Below, one piece after another: positions 8,805 to 17,901 of a DNA stretch of 64,000 nt. Made by a program: the position numbers and the translations under genes. Every line of letters begins with the position of its first letter. Position 1 is the first letter of the stretch. The stretch comes from DATAOG01 sp963757395 (GTDB lineage: Bacteria > Pseudomonadota > Alphaproteobacteria > Geminicoccales > Geminicoccaceae). The notes below the pieces were generated by a model. It saw only the letters and a program-made list of their open reading frames with translations, did no database searches and had not been told where the DNA came from. Location of the stretch: the NCBI GenBank assembly GCA_963757395.1, contig CAVWRK010000008.1:186001-250000 (forward strand), in the 5' to 3' direction.

Positions 8805-9845
8805 ATGGCGCTTTCCACAAGGCAGATGCCGGACGGCTCGGCTCAGCCCGAGGTCCAGACGCGCGCGCTGCGCACCATCGCCCATATCGAGAGCTTCCCC
8901 AACCGGCACGGTCCCGGTCGGGGCCCGCATCGGGACAACGTCGTCAGCTTCGATCTGCGTGATCTCGAGGGCCACTCGGACGCCCTCGAGATCCGCTTCG
9001 AGGCCGACCAGGGCAGTCTCTGGTGCGCGTTCAGGCATGGCGAGCGACCCTGTTTCACGCCCGCGCTCCTGAAAGCGATCCGACGGCTGCAGATCCGTCT
9101 GCAGCGCGGCCTGACCAGGCCCGTGACCAGCGGGCGGGTACCGCTGCGCAGCTTGGTCTGGAGGTCGACGGTGCCGGACATCTGGAACCTCGGCGGCGAT
9201 CTCGAGCTGTTCGTCGAGCTGATCCGGGCGCAGGCCGAGGCCGAGCTGCGCCAGTACGCGCACGCTTGCGTCGACGTCGTCTACCAGAATCTCTGCAAGC
9301 TCGGGCTGCCGCTCCTGACCATCGCTCTGGTCCAGGGCGACGCGCTCGGCGGCGGCTTCGAGGCGGTGCTGACCAACGACGTCATCATCGCCGAGCGGGG
9401 CAGCAAGTTCGGCCTGCCCGAGGTCCTGTTCAACATGTTCCCGGGCATGGGCGCCTATAGCCTGCTCTGCCGGCGCCTGGACGGCTGCCGGGCGCAGCAG
9501 CTGATCTTGAGCGGCCGCCTGTACGAGGCCGAGGAGCTCGAGCGGATGGGCCTGGTCGACCTCGTGGTCGAGCCGGGCGAGGGCGAGGCGGCGGTGCGCG
9601 ACTACCTGGCCCGCAACGAGCGTCGCCACGCCATGCTGCGCGCGCTCAGCGAAGTCCGCCGGCGCTGCCAGCCGGTCAGCTACGACGAGCTGATCGCGGT
9701 CACCGAGCTCTGGGTGACCACCGCGCTCGCCCTCGACCTGGCCGACCTCCGGCGGATGGAGCGGCTCGCGGCCGCCCAGCAGCGACGCCGGACGCGGGCC
9801 CAGGCGCCCGCCGAGCCGCCGCCCCTGCTCAGTGCGGCCGGCTGA
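8805..9845 (+). CDS. rpfF: RpfF-like DSF synthase (crotonase fold)
   Basis: Crotonase-family enzyme that in Xanthomonas makes the cis-2-enoic fatty acid signal DSF from acyl-ACP by combined dehydratase and thioesterase action. The 346-residue product carries the RpfF-specific run DIWNLGGDLELFVELIR, then IALVQGDALGGGFEA and GLPEVLFNMFPGMGAYSL. The two catalytic glutamates of RpfF (GGFEA and LPEV, 20 residues apart) are present as E186 and E206 with the same spacing. The C-terminal ITELWVTTALAL and RRMERL also match RpfF. It is about 50 residues longer at the N-terminus than Xanthomonas RpfF. AGGA precedes the ATG. The stop overlaps the convergent RpfC-like gene by 17 bp. Ordinary enoyl-CoA hydratases lack the WNLGGDL/FPGMGAYS pattern, so I favour DSF synthase strongly. 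Confidence 0.85.
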   Translation: MALSTRQMPDGSAQPEVQTRALRTIAHIESFPNRHGPGRGPHRDNVVSFDLRDLEGHSDALEIRFEADQGSLWCAFRHGERPCFTPALLKAIRRLQIRLQRGLTRPVTSGRVPLRSLVWRSTVPDIWNLGGDLELFVELIRAQAEAELRQYAHACVDVVYQNLCKLGLPLLTIALVQGDALGGGFEAVLTNDVIIAERGSKFGLPEVLFNMFPGMGAYSLLCRRLDGCRAQQLILSGRLYEAEELERMGLVDLVVEPGEGEAAVRDYLARNERRHAMLRALSEVRRRCQPVSYDELIAVTELWVTTALALDLADLRRMERLAAAQQRRRTRAQAPAEPPPLLSAAG

Positions 9846-12406
9846 GAGCCGGTCGCGGGCGCGGTGCCGCGAGCTCGGCGAGCAGGGAACGCCGCAGCCG
9901 CTCGAACTCGGATCTGAGCCGAGCGACGTAGTCGGCGCCGCGCTCGGCGAGCTCGGCGGGGCCGATGCCGCGCCAGCCGAGGCAGAGCTCGAACAACGCC
10001 GTCGCGCCGATGTGCGCCGCGCTGCTGCGGAGCGCGTGCGCCCGGTCGCGGAAGGTGGTCACATCGGCCGCGACGGCGCCGGCCTCGAGTTCCGCGATCA
10101 ACTGCGCGGCATCGGCGATGAAGTCGTGGATCAGCCCGGCCAGAAAGTCTTCGTCGTCGTCGAGCTGGCGCAGACGATCGAGCAGCGCCCGATCGAGCAC
10201 CGGCAGCCGGCTCGCGTCGGTGCCATGGAGGTCGGCGCGGGACGGCCTCCAGGCCTCGCCACCCGTCGCCCGAGGGGTGGCGGGGTCGGCGGCCGGTCGG
10301 GTCAGGCGCTCGACCAGCGCCAGCAGCTCGTCCAGCGCGACCGGCTTGGTGACGTAGGCGTCGATGCCGGCCGCCTCGCACTGGCGCCGGGTCTCCTCGG
10401 TGGCGTCGGCCGTGAGCGCGACGAAGGGCGGCAGGTCGCGGCCCCCGGTCCCGAACCGATGCAGCTTGACCGCATCCAGGCCACCCATGACCGGCATGTT
10501 CAGGTCCATGACCACGAGATCGAACCGGGCCACCGCCAGAGCGTCGAGCGCCTCCTCGCCGTTGCCGACCATGGTCACCTCATGACCGACGCCGCGCAGC
10601 ATCTTCTCGATCACGAGCTGATTGATCCGATTGTCCTCGGCGACCAGAATCCGCCGGCCCGGCGCGACCCTCGGCAGCGCCGGGGTCGCTGCACCCGCCG
10701 CGCCGGCGGGCCCGTCGGCAATCGCCAGCGCCGCGTGCAGGCTGGCATAGAGAAGATCGTCCGTGACCGCCTGGGGCAGGCGGACCAGATGGTCGCCGGC
10801 CGGAGTCGGCCCGGCGCCGGCGATCAGGATGACGTTCAGCGGCTCGGCCGGGAAGCGCCGGGCCCATTCGGCTCGCAGCTCGCGGTCGACGTCGGCCGCG
10901 GGGGCGCCGAGCAGCAGCAGCGCGCGCCGGCGTCCGGCCTGGCCGAGCGCTCCGCGCGCCACTTCCGGGCTGCTGGTGAGCACCGCCTCGACGCCCCAGC
11001 GCGCGAGCCGGCGCCGGTAGGCGGCTGCCGCCGCGGGCTCGCCTATCAGGACGATTTGCCCGCTCAGCGCCGGCTCGCCGTCCGGGCCGCGGGCGAAGGC
11101 GCCCCGGAACCGGAAGCACGAGCCGAACTCCGGGCGTGCTCTCGACCACCAGCGAGCCGCCGAGCAGCTCGGCCAGCTGGCGGGCGATGGCGAGTCCGAG
11201 CCCGGTGCCGCCATAGCGCCGGGTGGTCAACTCGTCGGCCTGCGTGAAGCGCTCGAAGATGCGCTTCTGCGCCTCGGGCGGGATCCCGATGCCGGTGTCC
11301 TCGACCTCGATCCGGAACGTCACCCGCTCACGCCCGATCGCTTCCCCGACCAGACGGATCGTGACCCGGCCACGGTCGGTGAACTTGACCGCGTTGGCGG
11401 CGAGGTTCACCAGGATCTGCTGCAGCGACCGGCGCGCGCCGTGCAGCCGGTGCGGCACCGCCGGGTCGATCTCGAGGTGCAAGGTCAGGCCCTTCTCGGC
11501 CGCCTGGTGGTGGAGCAGCGCGTGCACGGTCGCGAGCACGGCGTGCAGATCGAAATCGGACGCCGGATCGGCCTGCTCGGACTCGATCCGGGCGATGTTC
11601 AAGACGTCGCCGATCATCTCGAGCAGGGTCTGACCGGCGCTGCGCACGGTCTGCACCATGTCGCGCTGGGCGCTCTCGAGGTCGGTGCTGCGGAGCAGAT
11701 CGGCCATGCCGATGATCGCGTGCAGGGGCGTGCGCAGCTCGTGGCTCATGGTCGCGAGGAAGCGGCTCTTGGCCCGGTTGGCCGCCTCCGCCCGGTCCAG
11801 CGCATCGGTCAGCCGGATCAGCAGCGATGCGGCGTAGGCCGGCAACAACAGGAGGGCGAACCAGAGGCCCGCCGAGAGCGCCGGCTGGCGTCGCCAATAC
11901 TCGGTGAGCCCGATCACCAGGGCGAAACCGGCCAGGCTCGAGAGCGCCGAGATGAACAGGTAGCGGCGGCCGTAGCGGAACCCCATCCCGAACGTGATCC
12001 AGAGATAGAATGGATAGAAGACCGCCGCCGTCGCTTCGCCGATCGTCAACGCCACGGTCAGGGTCAGCATGTCGAGGGCCATGCCGGTATAGCGCCTGGC
12101 CGGTCGCGGCCCCGGCCGCCACAGCAGATGGCCGAGCAAAAGCAGCGCGCCGGCCAGATAGGCGACCCCGAGCGGCCGGCAGCGCTGCGCCAGGGCCGCC
12201 GCCTGGCCATCGCCGAGCGCCGCCAGACCGAGATAGAGCAGGCAGGCCGCGGCGATGCCAACCCGGATCAGGACCTGCTCGTGCTCGCTGTCCGGCCGCC
12301 CCCGCAAGCCGGCGACCAGCGGTCGCCAGGCGGCAACCGCCCGCCGGGCGCGCGACCACGCCGCCACCAGTGCGGCGGCGTCCTGCCGGCGCGCGCGCAC
12401 GCTCAT
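9829..12406 (-). pseudogene. rpfC: RpfC-like hybrid sensor histidine kinase (5TM-HisKA-HATPase-REC-HPt), split by a one-base insertion
   Basis: DSF receptor kinase candidate of about 858 residues once the frame is repaired. Residues 36-48 (GRPDSEHEQVLIR) match, from memory, the N-terminal sensor string of Xanthomonas RpfC. About five membrane segments follow (roughly 50-200), then the H-box SHELRTP (H222), the ATP-binding boxes LVNLAANAVKFT, DTGIGIP and GGTGLGLAIARQL, a receiver (ILVAEDNRINQ, phospho-Asp in VVMDLNMP), and an HPt domain (AHALRSSAAHIGA). The frame breaks in a GGG run at 11132-11134: removing one base joins LLGGSLVVESTP directly to EFGSCFRFRG. It is transcribed 93 bp after the GGDEF-EAL gene, probably as one operon, and converges on the synthase gene. 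The break may be a sequencing error or a real lesion. Confidence 0.82.
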
Positions 12407-12499
12407 GACGGCCGTTCCGCCACGGGCGGTCCGCGCCTCGATCGCGGAACGTGGGCCCTGGCGCTCATCGCGGCCACCGGCGGAACGGTCGAGCCGGCC

Positions 12500-14653
12500 T
12501 CAGCCGGAGGCTACGGCCGGCAGGTCCCGGCCTTGGAACAAGACATGAAAGTCCTCCGCCGGCAGGGGCGGGCTGATCAGATCGCCCTGGGCCTCGTCGC
12601 AACCCAGCTGATGCAGCCGGGCGAGCTGGTCCGCGGTCTCCACCCCCTCGGCGGTGACCTTGAGGCTCAAGCTGTGGCCGAGGTCGATCACGGCGCGCAC
12701 GATGGCCTCGTCCTGACCGTCGTGACCGACCTTGTGGACGAAGCTCTGATCGATCTTGAGCCGCTGGATCGGCAGCCGCTTGACGTAGGCCAGCGAGGAA
12801 TAGCCGGTGCCGAAATCGTCGAGCGAGAAGTTGACGCCGATCTGATGCAGCCGGCGCAGACTGGTCATCACGACCTCGCTGTCGTCGAGCATGACGCCCT
12901 CGGTCAGCTCGATCTCCAGCCAGGCGGGGTCGAGGCCGGTCTCGGCGAGCGTGTTCTCGATCAGGCTGGTGATCGCGCCTTCGCGGAACTGCACCGGTGA
13001 CAGGTTGACCGAGAGGCGCAGCGCCGGCAGGCCGTCGGCCTGCCACAGGCGATGCTGGCGGCAGGCATGGTCGAGGACCCGCTCGGTCAACGGTCCGATC
13101 AGGCCGATGTCCTCGGCGAGGCCCACGAACTCGCTCGGCCGGACCATGCCGCGGCGTGGATGGCGCCAGCGCAGCAGCGCCTCGACACCGACGATCTGGC
13201 CACTGCGGAGATCGCGCTGCGGCTGGTAGTGGACCGTGAACTGGTCGGCGGCGAAGGCCTGCCGCAGCTCGCGCTCGAGCAGCCCGGTGCGGCGCGCTAC
13301 GAGGTTCATCTGCGGGGCGAAGAAGCAGCTGCCGTTGCGCCCGTTCGACTTGGCCCGATACATCGCCAGCTCGGCGTTCTTGAGCAGCCGGTCGGCGGCC
13401 TGACCGTCGGCCGGGAACAGGGTGAGCCCGATGCTGGCGCTGGTATGGAGCTCCTCGCCGTTGATCACGAACGGCTGGCCGAAGCTGTCGATCAGGCGCC
13501 GTGCCAGGCTGCGCGGCTCGTCCGCGGCACGGATGTCGGTATGCAGGACCACGAACTCGTCGCCCCCGAGCCGGCCGATCGCGTCGGTCTCGCGCAGGCA
13601 GGTCTGCAGACGCTCGGCCACCGCCTTGAGGAGCAGGTCGCCGCACGGCAGGCCGAAGGCGTCGTTGATCCCCTTGAACCGGTCCAGGTCGAGCAGCAGC
13701 ACCGCCGCGACGCTGTCGCTGCGGCGCGCGCGGGCCAGCGCATGGTCGAGGTATTCCCGGAACAGCGGCCGATTGGCCAGGCCGGTCAGCGCGTCGTGAC
13801 CGGCCTGGTGGCGCATCCGCGCTTCGGCCCGCCTCAGCTCGGTGATGTCCAAAGACACCGTCACCACATCGGCGACCTGCCCGGCATCGTCGAGCAGCGG
13901 CGACTTGGTGATCAGCAGGACGTGCTCCTGATGGGAGGCCGGACAGGTCAACTCCTGCTCGAAGCTCGGCAGGGTCTCGCCGGTTTCGAAGACCTTGGCG
14001 TTGAGCACCAGCTGCATGGTCGCGTGCTCCTCGCCATAGACCTGCTCCAGGGTTCGGCCGATCGCGATCGCCGGATCGATCCCGTAGAGCTGGTTGTGGG
14101 CGCTGTTGATCAGGGTCAGGCGGCCGTTGCGGTCGACCGCGCTGATGGTCGCCGGCACGGTGTCGATCAGTCGACGCAGCCGCAACTCGCTGGCTCTGAG
14201 CGCCGCCTCGTGCTGCTCGCTGCTCGACACCAGCTCGCGATGCAGATCGTGGGCGCGCCGCTCCAGCAGCTTCTGCTGCTTGCGCAGGGTCAAAAGATTG
14301 CGCGCCCGGGCGCGGAACTCGACATGGTCGACCGGGCTCAGCAGGAAGTCGGTGGCACCAGCTTCGAGCGCCTGGTAGCAGTAACTGCGATCCTCGTAGA
14401 CCGTGACCACCACCACCGGAACCTCGGCCGCCCCGGGCAAGGCCCGGAAGGCCCGGACGAAATCGGCGCCGTCCATCCCGGGCATCTTGTAATCGGTGAT
14501 CACCAGGTCCGGCAGCGAGCCCAAAGCCGAATCGAGAGCCGCCTGCGGGCTGGCGAAGGCCTTGACCCGGACTCCCTCCTCGACCGAGGCTGCCAACCGG
14601 GTAAGTATGTTCCGATTGGTGACGCGATCATCAACCACTACGACATTGGGCAT
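12500..14653 (-). CDS. Response regulator with REC-PAS-GGDEF-EAL (c-di-GMP synthesis/hydrolysis)
   Basis: A 717-residue cytoplasmic signalling protein. Receiver at 1-120 with phospho-acceptor D54 (VITDYKMPG); coiled coil 120-165; PAS at about 160-275; GGDEF domain with intact GGDEF (363-367) and an upstream RxxD inhibitory site (R354, D357); EAL domain with intact EALLRW (491-496), DDFGTGYSSL (612-621) and EGVET. Both active sites therefore look competent, although the final loop reads QGDLISPPL instead of the common QGYLFSRP. It lies directly upstream of the RpfC-like kinase in the same direction, occupying the position of rpfG (REC-HD-GYP) in Xanthomonas, so the kinase is the likely phosphodonor. 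No convincing Shine-Dalgarno precedes the ATG at 14653. Confidence 0.9.
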   Translation of the reverse strand: MPNVVVVDDRVTNRNILTRLAASVEEGVRVKAFASPQAALDSALGSLPDLVITDYKMPGMDGADFVRAFRALPGAAEVPVVVVTVYEDRSYCYQALEAGATDFLLSPVDHVEFRARARNLLTLRKQQKLLERRAHDLHRELVSSSEQHEAALRASELRLRRLIDTVPATISAVDRNGRLTLINSAHNQLYGIDPAIAIGRTLEQVYGEEHATMQLVLNAKVFETGETLPSFEQELTCPASHQEHVLLITKSPLLDDAGQVADVVTVSLDITELRRAEARMRHQAGHDALTGLANRPLFREYLDHALARARRSDSVAAVLLLDLDRFKGINDAFGLPCGDLLLKAVAERLQTCLRETDAIGRLGGDEFVVLHTDIRAADEPRSLARRLIDSFGQPFVINGEELHTSASIGLTLFPADGQAADRLLKNAELAMYRAKSNGRNGSCFFAPQMNLVARRTGLLERELRQAFAADQFTVHYQPQRDLRSGQIVGVEALLRWRHPRRGMVRPSEFVGLAEDIGLIGPLTERVLDHACRQHRLWQADGLPALRLSVNLSPVQFREGAITSLIENTLAETGLDPAWLEIELTEGVMLDDSEVVMTSLRRLHQIGVNFSLDDFGTGYSSLAYVKRLPIQRLKIDQSFVHKVGHDGQDEAIVRAVIDLGHSLSLKVTAEGVETADQLARLHQLGCDEAQGDLISPPLPAEDFHVLFQGRDLPAVASG

Positions 14654-14713
14654 CGCAAAAGAGAACTCGACGATTGGTCCTGCGACTGATCATGCAAGGA
14701 GTTGGCCCGCTGA

Positions 14714-14740
14714 GCCCTCCTTAGCCGAGGGCCGATTTTT
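14714..14740 (+). terminator. Candidate intrinsic terminator (plus strand)
   Basis: GCCCTC (14714-14719), a 7-base loop, GAGGGC (14727-14732), then CGA and TTTTT. It would stop plus-strand transcripts running antisense through the regulator start; no plus-strand gene immediately precedes it, so it may instead be a leader hairpin of the minus-strand regulator gene. Confidence 0.35.
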
Positions 14741-15374
14741 CATCAAGCAAAAGGTGAAAAGCCTAGCGATGCATTAACACCTAAGGTTAGTTTCGGCGAG
14801 CTCACTTCGCGGTTCGGGCGAGCACCACCAGCTCCGATGTGGTCAGAACGAGAGCCGAGCCCATGATCGCCCCTTGGTCCGGTTCATCATGCTCCGACCA
14901 CCCCGCGCCATGGTCCCGGGGACCCGCTACGACTGCGCCGCGCGGCGCTCCTTGTCCCGGCCATGTGTCGAGTTCCAGCCTCGGCCTGGAGACCCCTGCA
15001 TAACTCGAGGCCCTGTTCTCGAGGCCATTTCGATGACTGGCCGACACAACCCCAGGGCGTTCGCCCACCGAGCGACCGCTACCAGATGGGCAGCGGTCGG
15101 TCCGGCCCGCCATCGGCCACGGCATATCGCCCTGGGGTTGGATGTGATCGGCGCGTTGCGGTCGGCCGCCCCGGCATCGAGCGTCGCCCGCACCGGGTCC
15201 GGCCCGGCCGGGCAGCGCCCGCAGAACTCGAACCGTCCGGCCTGCCGACCCCGCTGACCGATGCCCGGTGGGCTTGGCCAGATCCGGCCGGCGACGATCC
15301 AATCCCAAGCGATCCCGGACGTGTGAGCCAGCGACGGCAGTTCAGATCGATTGCGAGCGGCGCGCAAAAGCGCT

Positions 15375-15402
15375 GGGGGGCCGCCCGAACGGGCGACCCC
15401 CC
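15375..15402. other. Strong 12-bp hairpin, possible terminator or small-RNA stem
   Basis: GGGGGGCCGCCC (15375-15386), loop GAAC, and GGGCGACCCCCC (15391-15402) form a stem with one mismatch. No U-run follows on either strand. Its role is unknown. Confidence 0.45.
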
Positions 15403-15595
15403 TGAGGGTCCCATCTCACCATTCAACGCCGGCCCATGCCGTGGAGTCACCCGTTGCACCAACCAACGTTGCGTATACTCTTAACGTTTCTGAAATGTTC
15501 GTCAAGAGAAATATCGCCTGAAAGTTGAATCTTCTCGGCGATTGGCTTTCGCACGGCGCTGGGTTAGGTGGAGGGGCGATTTGGGGGGCACGTGC

Positions 15596-16714
15596 ATGGA
15601 GGTTTTCCGGGCGGCCCAGGGGCGAGGCACCGACTGGCATCGCGCCTGTCGGGCCTGCATCCAGGGTCTGGCCGATCTGCCGGCGAGCGCCAATCTCGGC
15701 TTCGTCTACGCCAGCGACCCGTTGGCCGAGGCCCTGGACCTGATCGTCGCCCGCCTGACCGAGGCGACCGGGGTGCGCGACTGGGTCGGGACCGGCGGCG
15801 CCGGCGTCTGCGGCTCCGGCCGGGAATACATGGGCAGCGGCGCGATCGTGGCCCTGGTCGCGAGCCTGCCCGAGCAGAGCTTCCAACTGTTCGATGGCCT
15901 GCGCGACGGCCGGGCCGACCTCGATCGCCGGCTCGCCGACTGGGCCCTTGCCGGCGTGCGCCACTTCGGCGTGGTCCACGGCGATCCGCGTCACGGCGGT
16001 GCGGCCGAGACCGTCGCCCGGCTGAGCGCGGGCATGGACGCGTTTCTGGTCGGCGGGCTGACCTCGGCCAATGGCTCGCCCCTGCAGATCGCCGGCCGAC
16101 CGACCGAGGGCGGGGTCTCGGGCGTCCTGATGACCGCGGGCGTGCCGCTGATCACCGGCCTCTCGCAGGGCTGCACGCCGATCGGCCCGGTCCACGAGGT
16201 CAGCGCCAGCCAGGGGCCCTGGGTGCTGGCCATCGATGGCCGGCCCGCGGTCGCGGTCCTGGAGGCCGAGATCGGCGAGGTCCTGGCGCGCAAGCCGCAG
16301 CTGATCGGCGGCTACATCCATGCGGCGGTGCCGCTGCCCGGCTCCGATCGCGCCGACTACGTGGTCCGGCCGCTGCTCGCGATCGACGCGAGGCGCGGAA
16401 TGATCGCGCTCGGCGCCGACCTCAGGCGTGGCGACCCGCTGCTGTTCGTCAAGCGCGACGGCAGCGCCGCCCAGGCCGATCTGCGCCGGATGCTCGACGA
16501 CCTCGGCGCCAGGCTCGACGGCCGGCGCATCCGGGGCGCCCTCTATCACACCTGCGTCGCCCGCGGCGCCCAGATGTTCGGTCCCGATTCGGCCGAGCTC
16601 AAGATGATCGAGGCGGCGCTCGGACCGGTGCCGCTGGCCGGCTTCTTCACCAGTGGCGAGATCTACCACGACCGCCTCTATGGCTACACCGGCGTGCTGA
16701 CCCTGTTCCTCTAG
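15596..16714 (+). CDS. FIST N/FIST C domain sensor protein
   Basis: About 372 residues forming the FIST fold, an input module thought to bind small ligands such as amino acids. FIST_N features are NLGFVYASDPLAEAL, GVRDWVGTGGAGVCG and VGGLTSANGS; FIST_C features are PAVAVLEAEIGEVL, GALYHTCVARG, and the closing AGFFTSGEIYHDRLYGYTG, a near-invariant family ending. No output domain is attached and there is no signal peptide, so it probably acts through partner proteins. The ATG at 15596 lies just after a G-rich run that can serve as ribosome site. It lies near the c-di-GMP/DSF genes, but on the opposite strand to the regulator. Confidence 0.85.
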   Translation: MEVFRAAQGRGTDWHRACRACIQGLADLPASANLGFVYASDPLAEALDLIVARLTEATGVRDWVGTGGAGVCGSGREYMGSGAIVALVASLPEQSFQLFDGLRDGRADLDRRLADWALAGVRHFGVVHGDPRHGGAAETVARLSAGMDAFLVGGLTSANGSPLQIAGRPTEGGVSGVLMTAGVPLITGLSQGCTPIGPVHEVSASQGPWVLAIDGRPAVAVLEAEIGEVLARKPQLIGGYIHAAVPLPGSDRADYVVRPLLAIDARRGMIALGADLRRGDPLLFVKRDGSAAQADLRRMLDDLGARLDGRRIRGALYHTCVARGAQMFGPDSAELKMIEAALGPVPLAGFFTSGEIYHDRLYGYTGVLTLFL

Positions 16715-16754
16715 CCCGCGGCCGCCGCCGCGCCCGACGCGTGGAGCCGCAAGG

Positions 16755-17192
16755 ATGACCTCGCCCCGTGAATATCCGCCGCGGCCGCTGATCGGGGTCG
16801 GGGTCGTGGTCTGGCATGGCGAGCGCCTGCTCCTGATCCGGCGCGGCAAGCCCCCGCGGGTCGGCCATTGGAGCCTGCCGGGCGGCGCCCAGAAGCTCGG
16901 CGAGACCGTCGCCGAGGCGGCCCGGCGCGAGGTCAAGGAGGAGACCGGCCTCGCGGTCGAGGTCGGCGAGGTGCTCGCGGTCGTCGACCTGATCGAGCGC
17001 GACGGCGAGCGCGTCCGCTATCACTACACCCTGATCGACTTCAGCGCGGAGGCCGACGGAACCGAGCTCCGCCCGGGCAGCGATGCCGCCGACGCCCGCT
17101 GGTTCACCCTCGACCAGATCGAGGGGCTCGGCCTCTGGTCGGAGACCGTGCGCATCATCGAGCTCGCCAAAGCGGGGCGTTCGTGCCCCTGA
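16755..17192 (+). CDS. Nudix hydrolase (ADP-ribose pyrophosphatase-like)
   Basis: A 145-residue protein with a complete Nudix box (Gx5Ex7REUxEExGU) at residues 44-66, within GGAQKLGETVAEAARREV and KEETGL. It hydrolyses a nucleoside diphosphate linked to another moiety, with metal bound by the box glutamates. The N-terminal PRPLIGVGVVVWHGERLLLI resembles ADP-ribose/NUDT-type enzymes, but the substrate is not determined. It is 40 bp after the FIST gene and its stop overlaps the start of endonuclease V, so a nucleotide-damage repair context is plausible. Confidence 0.9.
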   Translation: MTSPREYPPRPLIGVGVVVWHGERLLLIRRGKPPRVGHWSLPGGAQKLGETVAEAARREVKEETGLAVEVGEVLAVVDLIERDGERVRYHYTLIDFSAEADGTELRPGSDAADARWFTLDQIEGLGLWSETVRIIELAKAGRSCP

Positions 17193-17851
17193 CGCCGGCC
17201 CACGACCACGCCTGGGAACTCTGCCCGGCGGCGGCGCGCGACCTGCAGTCGGCGCTCGCCGACCAGGTCGAGATCGAGGACCGCTTCGGCGAGCTCGCGC
17301 TGGTCGCCGGCATCGACATCGGCTTCGAGGCCGCGGGCAAGATCACCCGGGCCGCGGTCGCGGTGCTCCGGCTGCCGGAGCTCGCCCTGGTCGAGAGCGC
17401 CCTCGCGCGCTGCCCGACCCGCTTTCCCTACGTCCCGGGCCTGCTGTCGTTTCGCGAGATCCCCGCGGCCATCGAGGCCCTGGTCGCGCTTGCCACGACC
17501 CCCGACCTCTTGCTCTGCGACGGCCAGGGCTTCGCCCATCCCCGCCGCTTCGGCCTCGCCTGCCATCTCGGCTGGCTGCTCGACGTGCCCGCGATCGGGG
17601 TCGCCAAGTCGCGCCTGATCGGCGCCTTCACCGAGCCCGCATCTGCGCACGGCGCCTGGTCGCCGCTTTCGGATCGGGATCGGGTGATCGGCGCCGCACT
17701 CCGCTCGCGCGCGGGCGTCAAGCCGCTGTTCGTCTCGTCCGGGCATCGGGTCGGCCTGGCGAGCGCGCTCCGCCTGACGCTCGCCTGCACCGACCGCTAC
17801 CGGCTGCCCGAGCCGACCCGCCTCGCCCACCAGCTCGCCTCGGCCCGCTGA
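17183..17851 (+). CDS. nfi: Endonuclease V (deoxyinosine 3' endonuclease)
   Basis: Cuts DNA one base 3' of deoxyinosine to repair deaminated adenine. The 222-residue product shows the family blocks VAGIDIGF (catalytic Asp), YVPGLLSFREIPA (DNA wedge segment PYIPG-like), LLLCDGQGFAHPRRFGLACHLG (second metal site) and IGVAKSRLIG. The GTG start at 17183 overlaps the Nudix stop by 10 bp, with GGGG just upstream, indicating translational coupling. Length is normal. Confidence 0.9.
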   Translation: MPLTPAHDHAWELCPAAARDLQSALADQVEIEDRFGELALVAGIDIGFEAAGKITRAAVAVLRLPELALVESALARCPTRFPYVPGLLSFREIPAAIEALVALATTPDLLLCDGQGFAHPRRFGLACHLGWLLDVPAIGVAKSRLIGAFTEPASAHGAWSPLSDRDRVIGAALRSRAGVKPLFVSSGHRVGLASALRLTLACTDRYRLPEPTRLAHQLASAR

Positions 17852-17901
17852 CACCTGGTCCGGCAGCGTGATCGTTCTGTCATCAAGCCCCATCAGCCTC
17901 G

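Larger units (their letters stand above)
14654..15595. other. 942-bp region without a supported gene
   Basis: It lies between the divergent GGDEF-EAL regulator and the FIST gene. Short frames on both strands (for example 14927-15367 minus and 14963-15484 plus) show no recognisable domain, ribosome site or conserved motif, and overlap one another. It contains a terminator-like hairpin at 14714-14740 and a strong 12-bp hairpin at 15375-15402. The last 120 bases are AT-richer and probably hold the FIST promoter. Confidence 0.5.

Noticed and set aside
8805..9845. Calling the crotonase-fold gene a plain enoyl-CoA hydratase
   Set aside because: The WNLGGDL and FPGMGAYS blocks, both catalytic glutamates at RpfF spacing, and the facing RpfC-like kinase all fit a DSF synthase better.
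14927..15367. A 146-residue minus-strand frame in the gene-poor region
   Set aside because: No ribosome site, no motif, and overlapped by equally long frames on the other strand.
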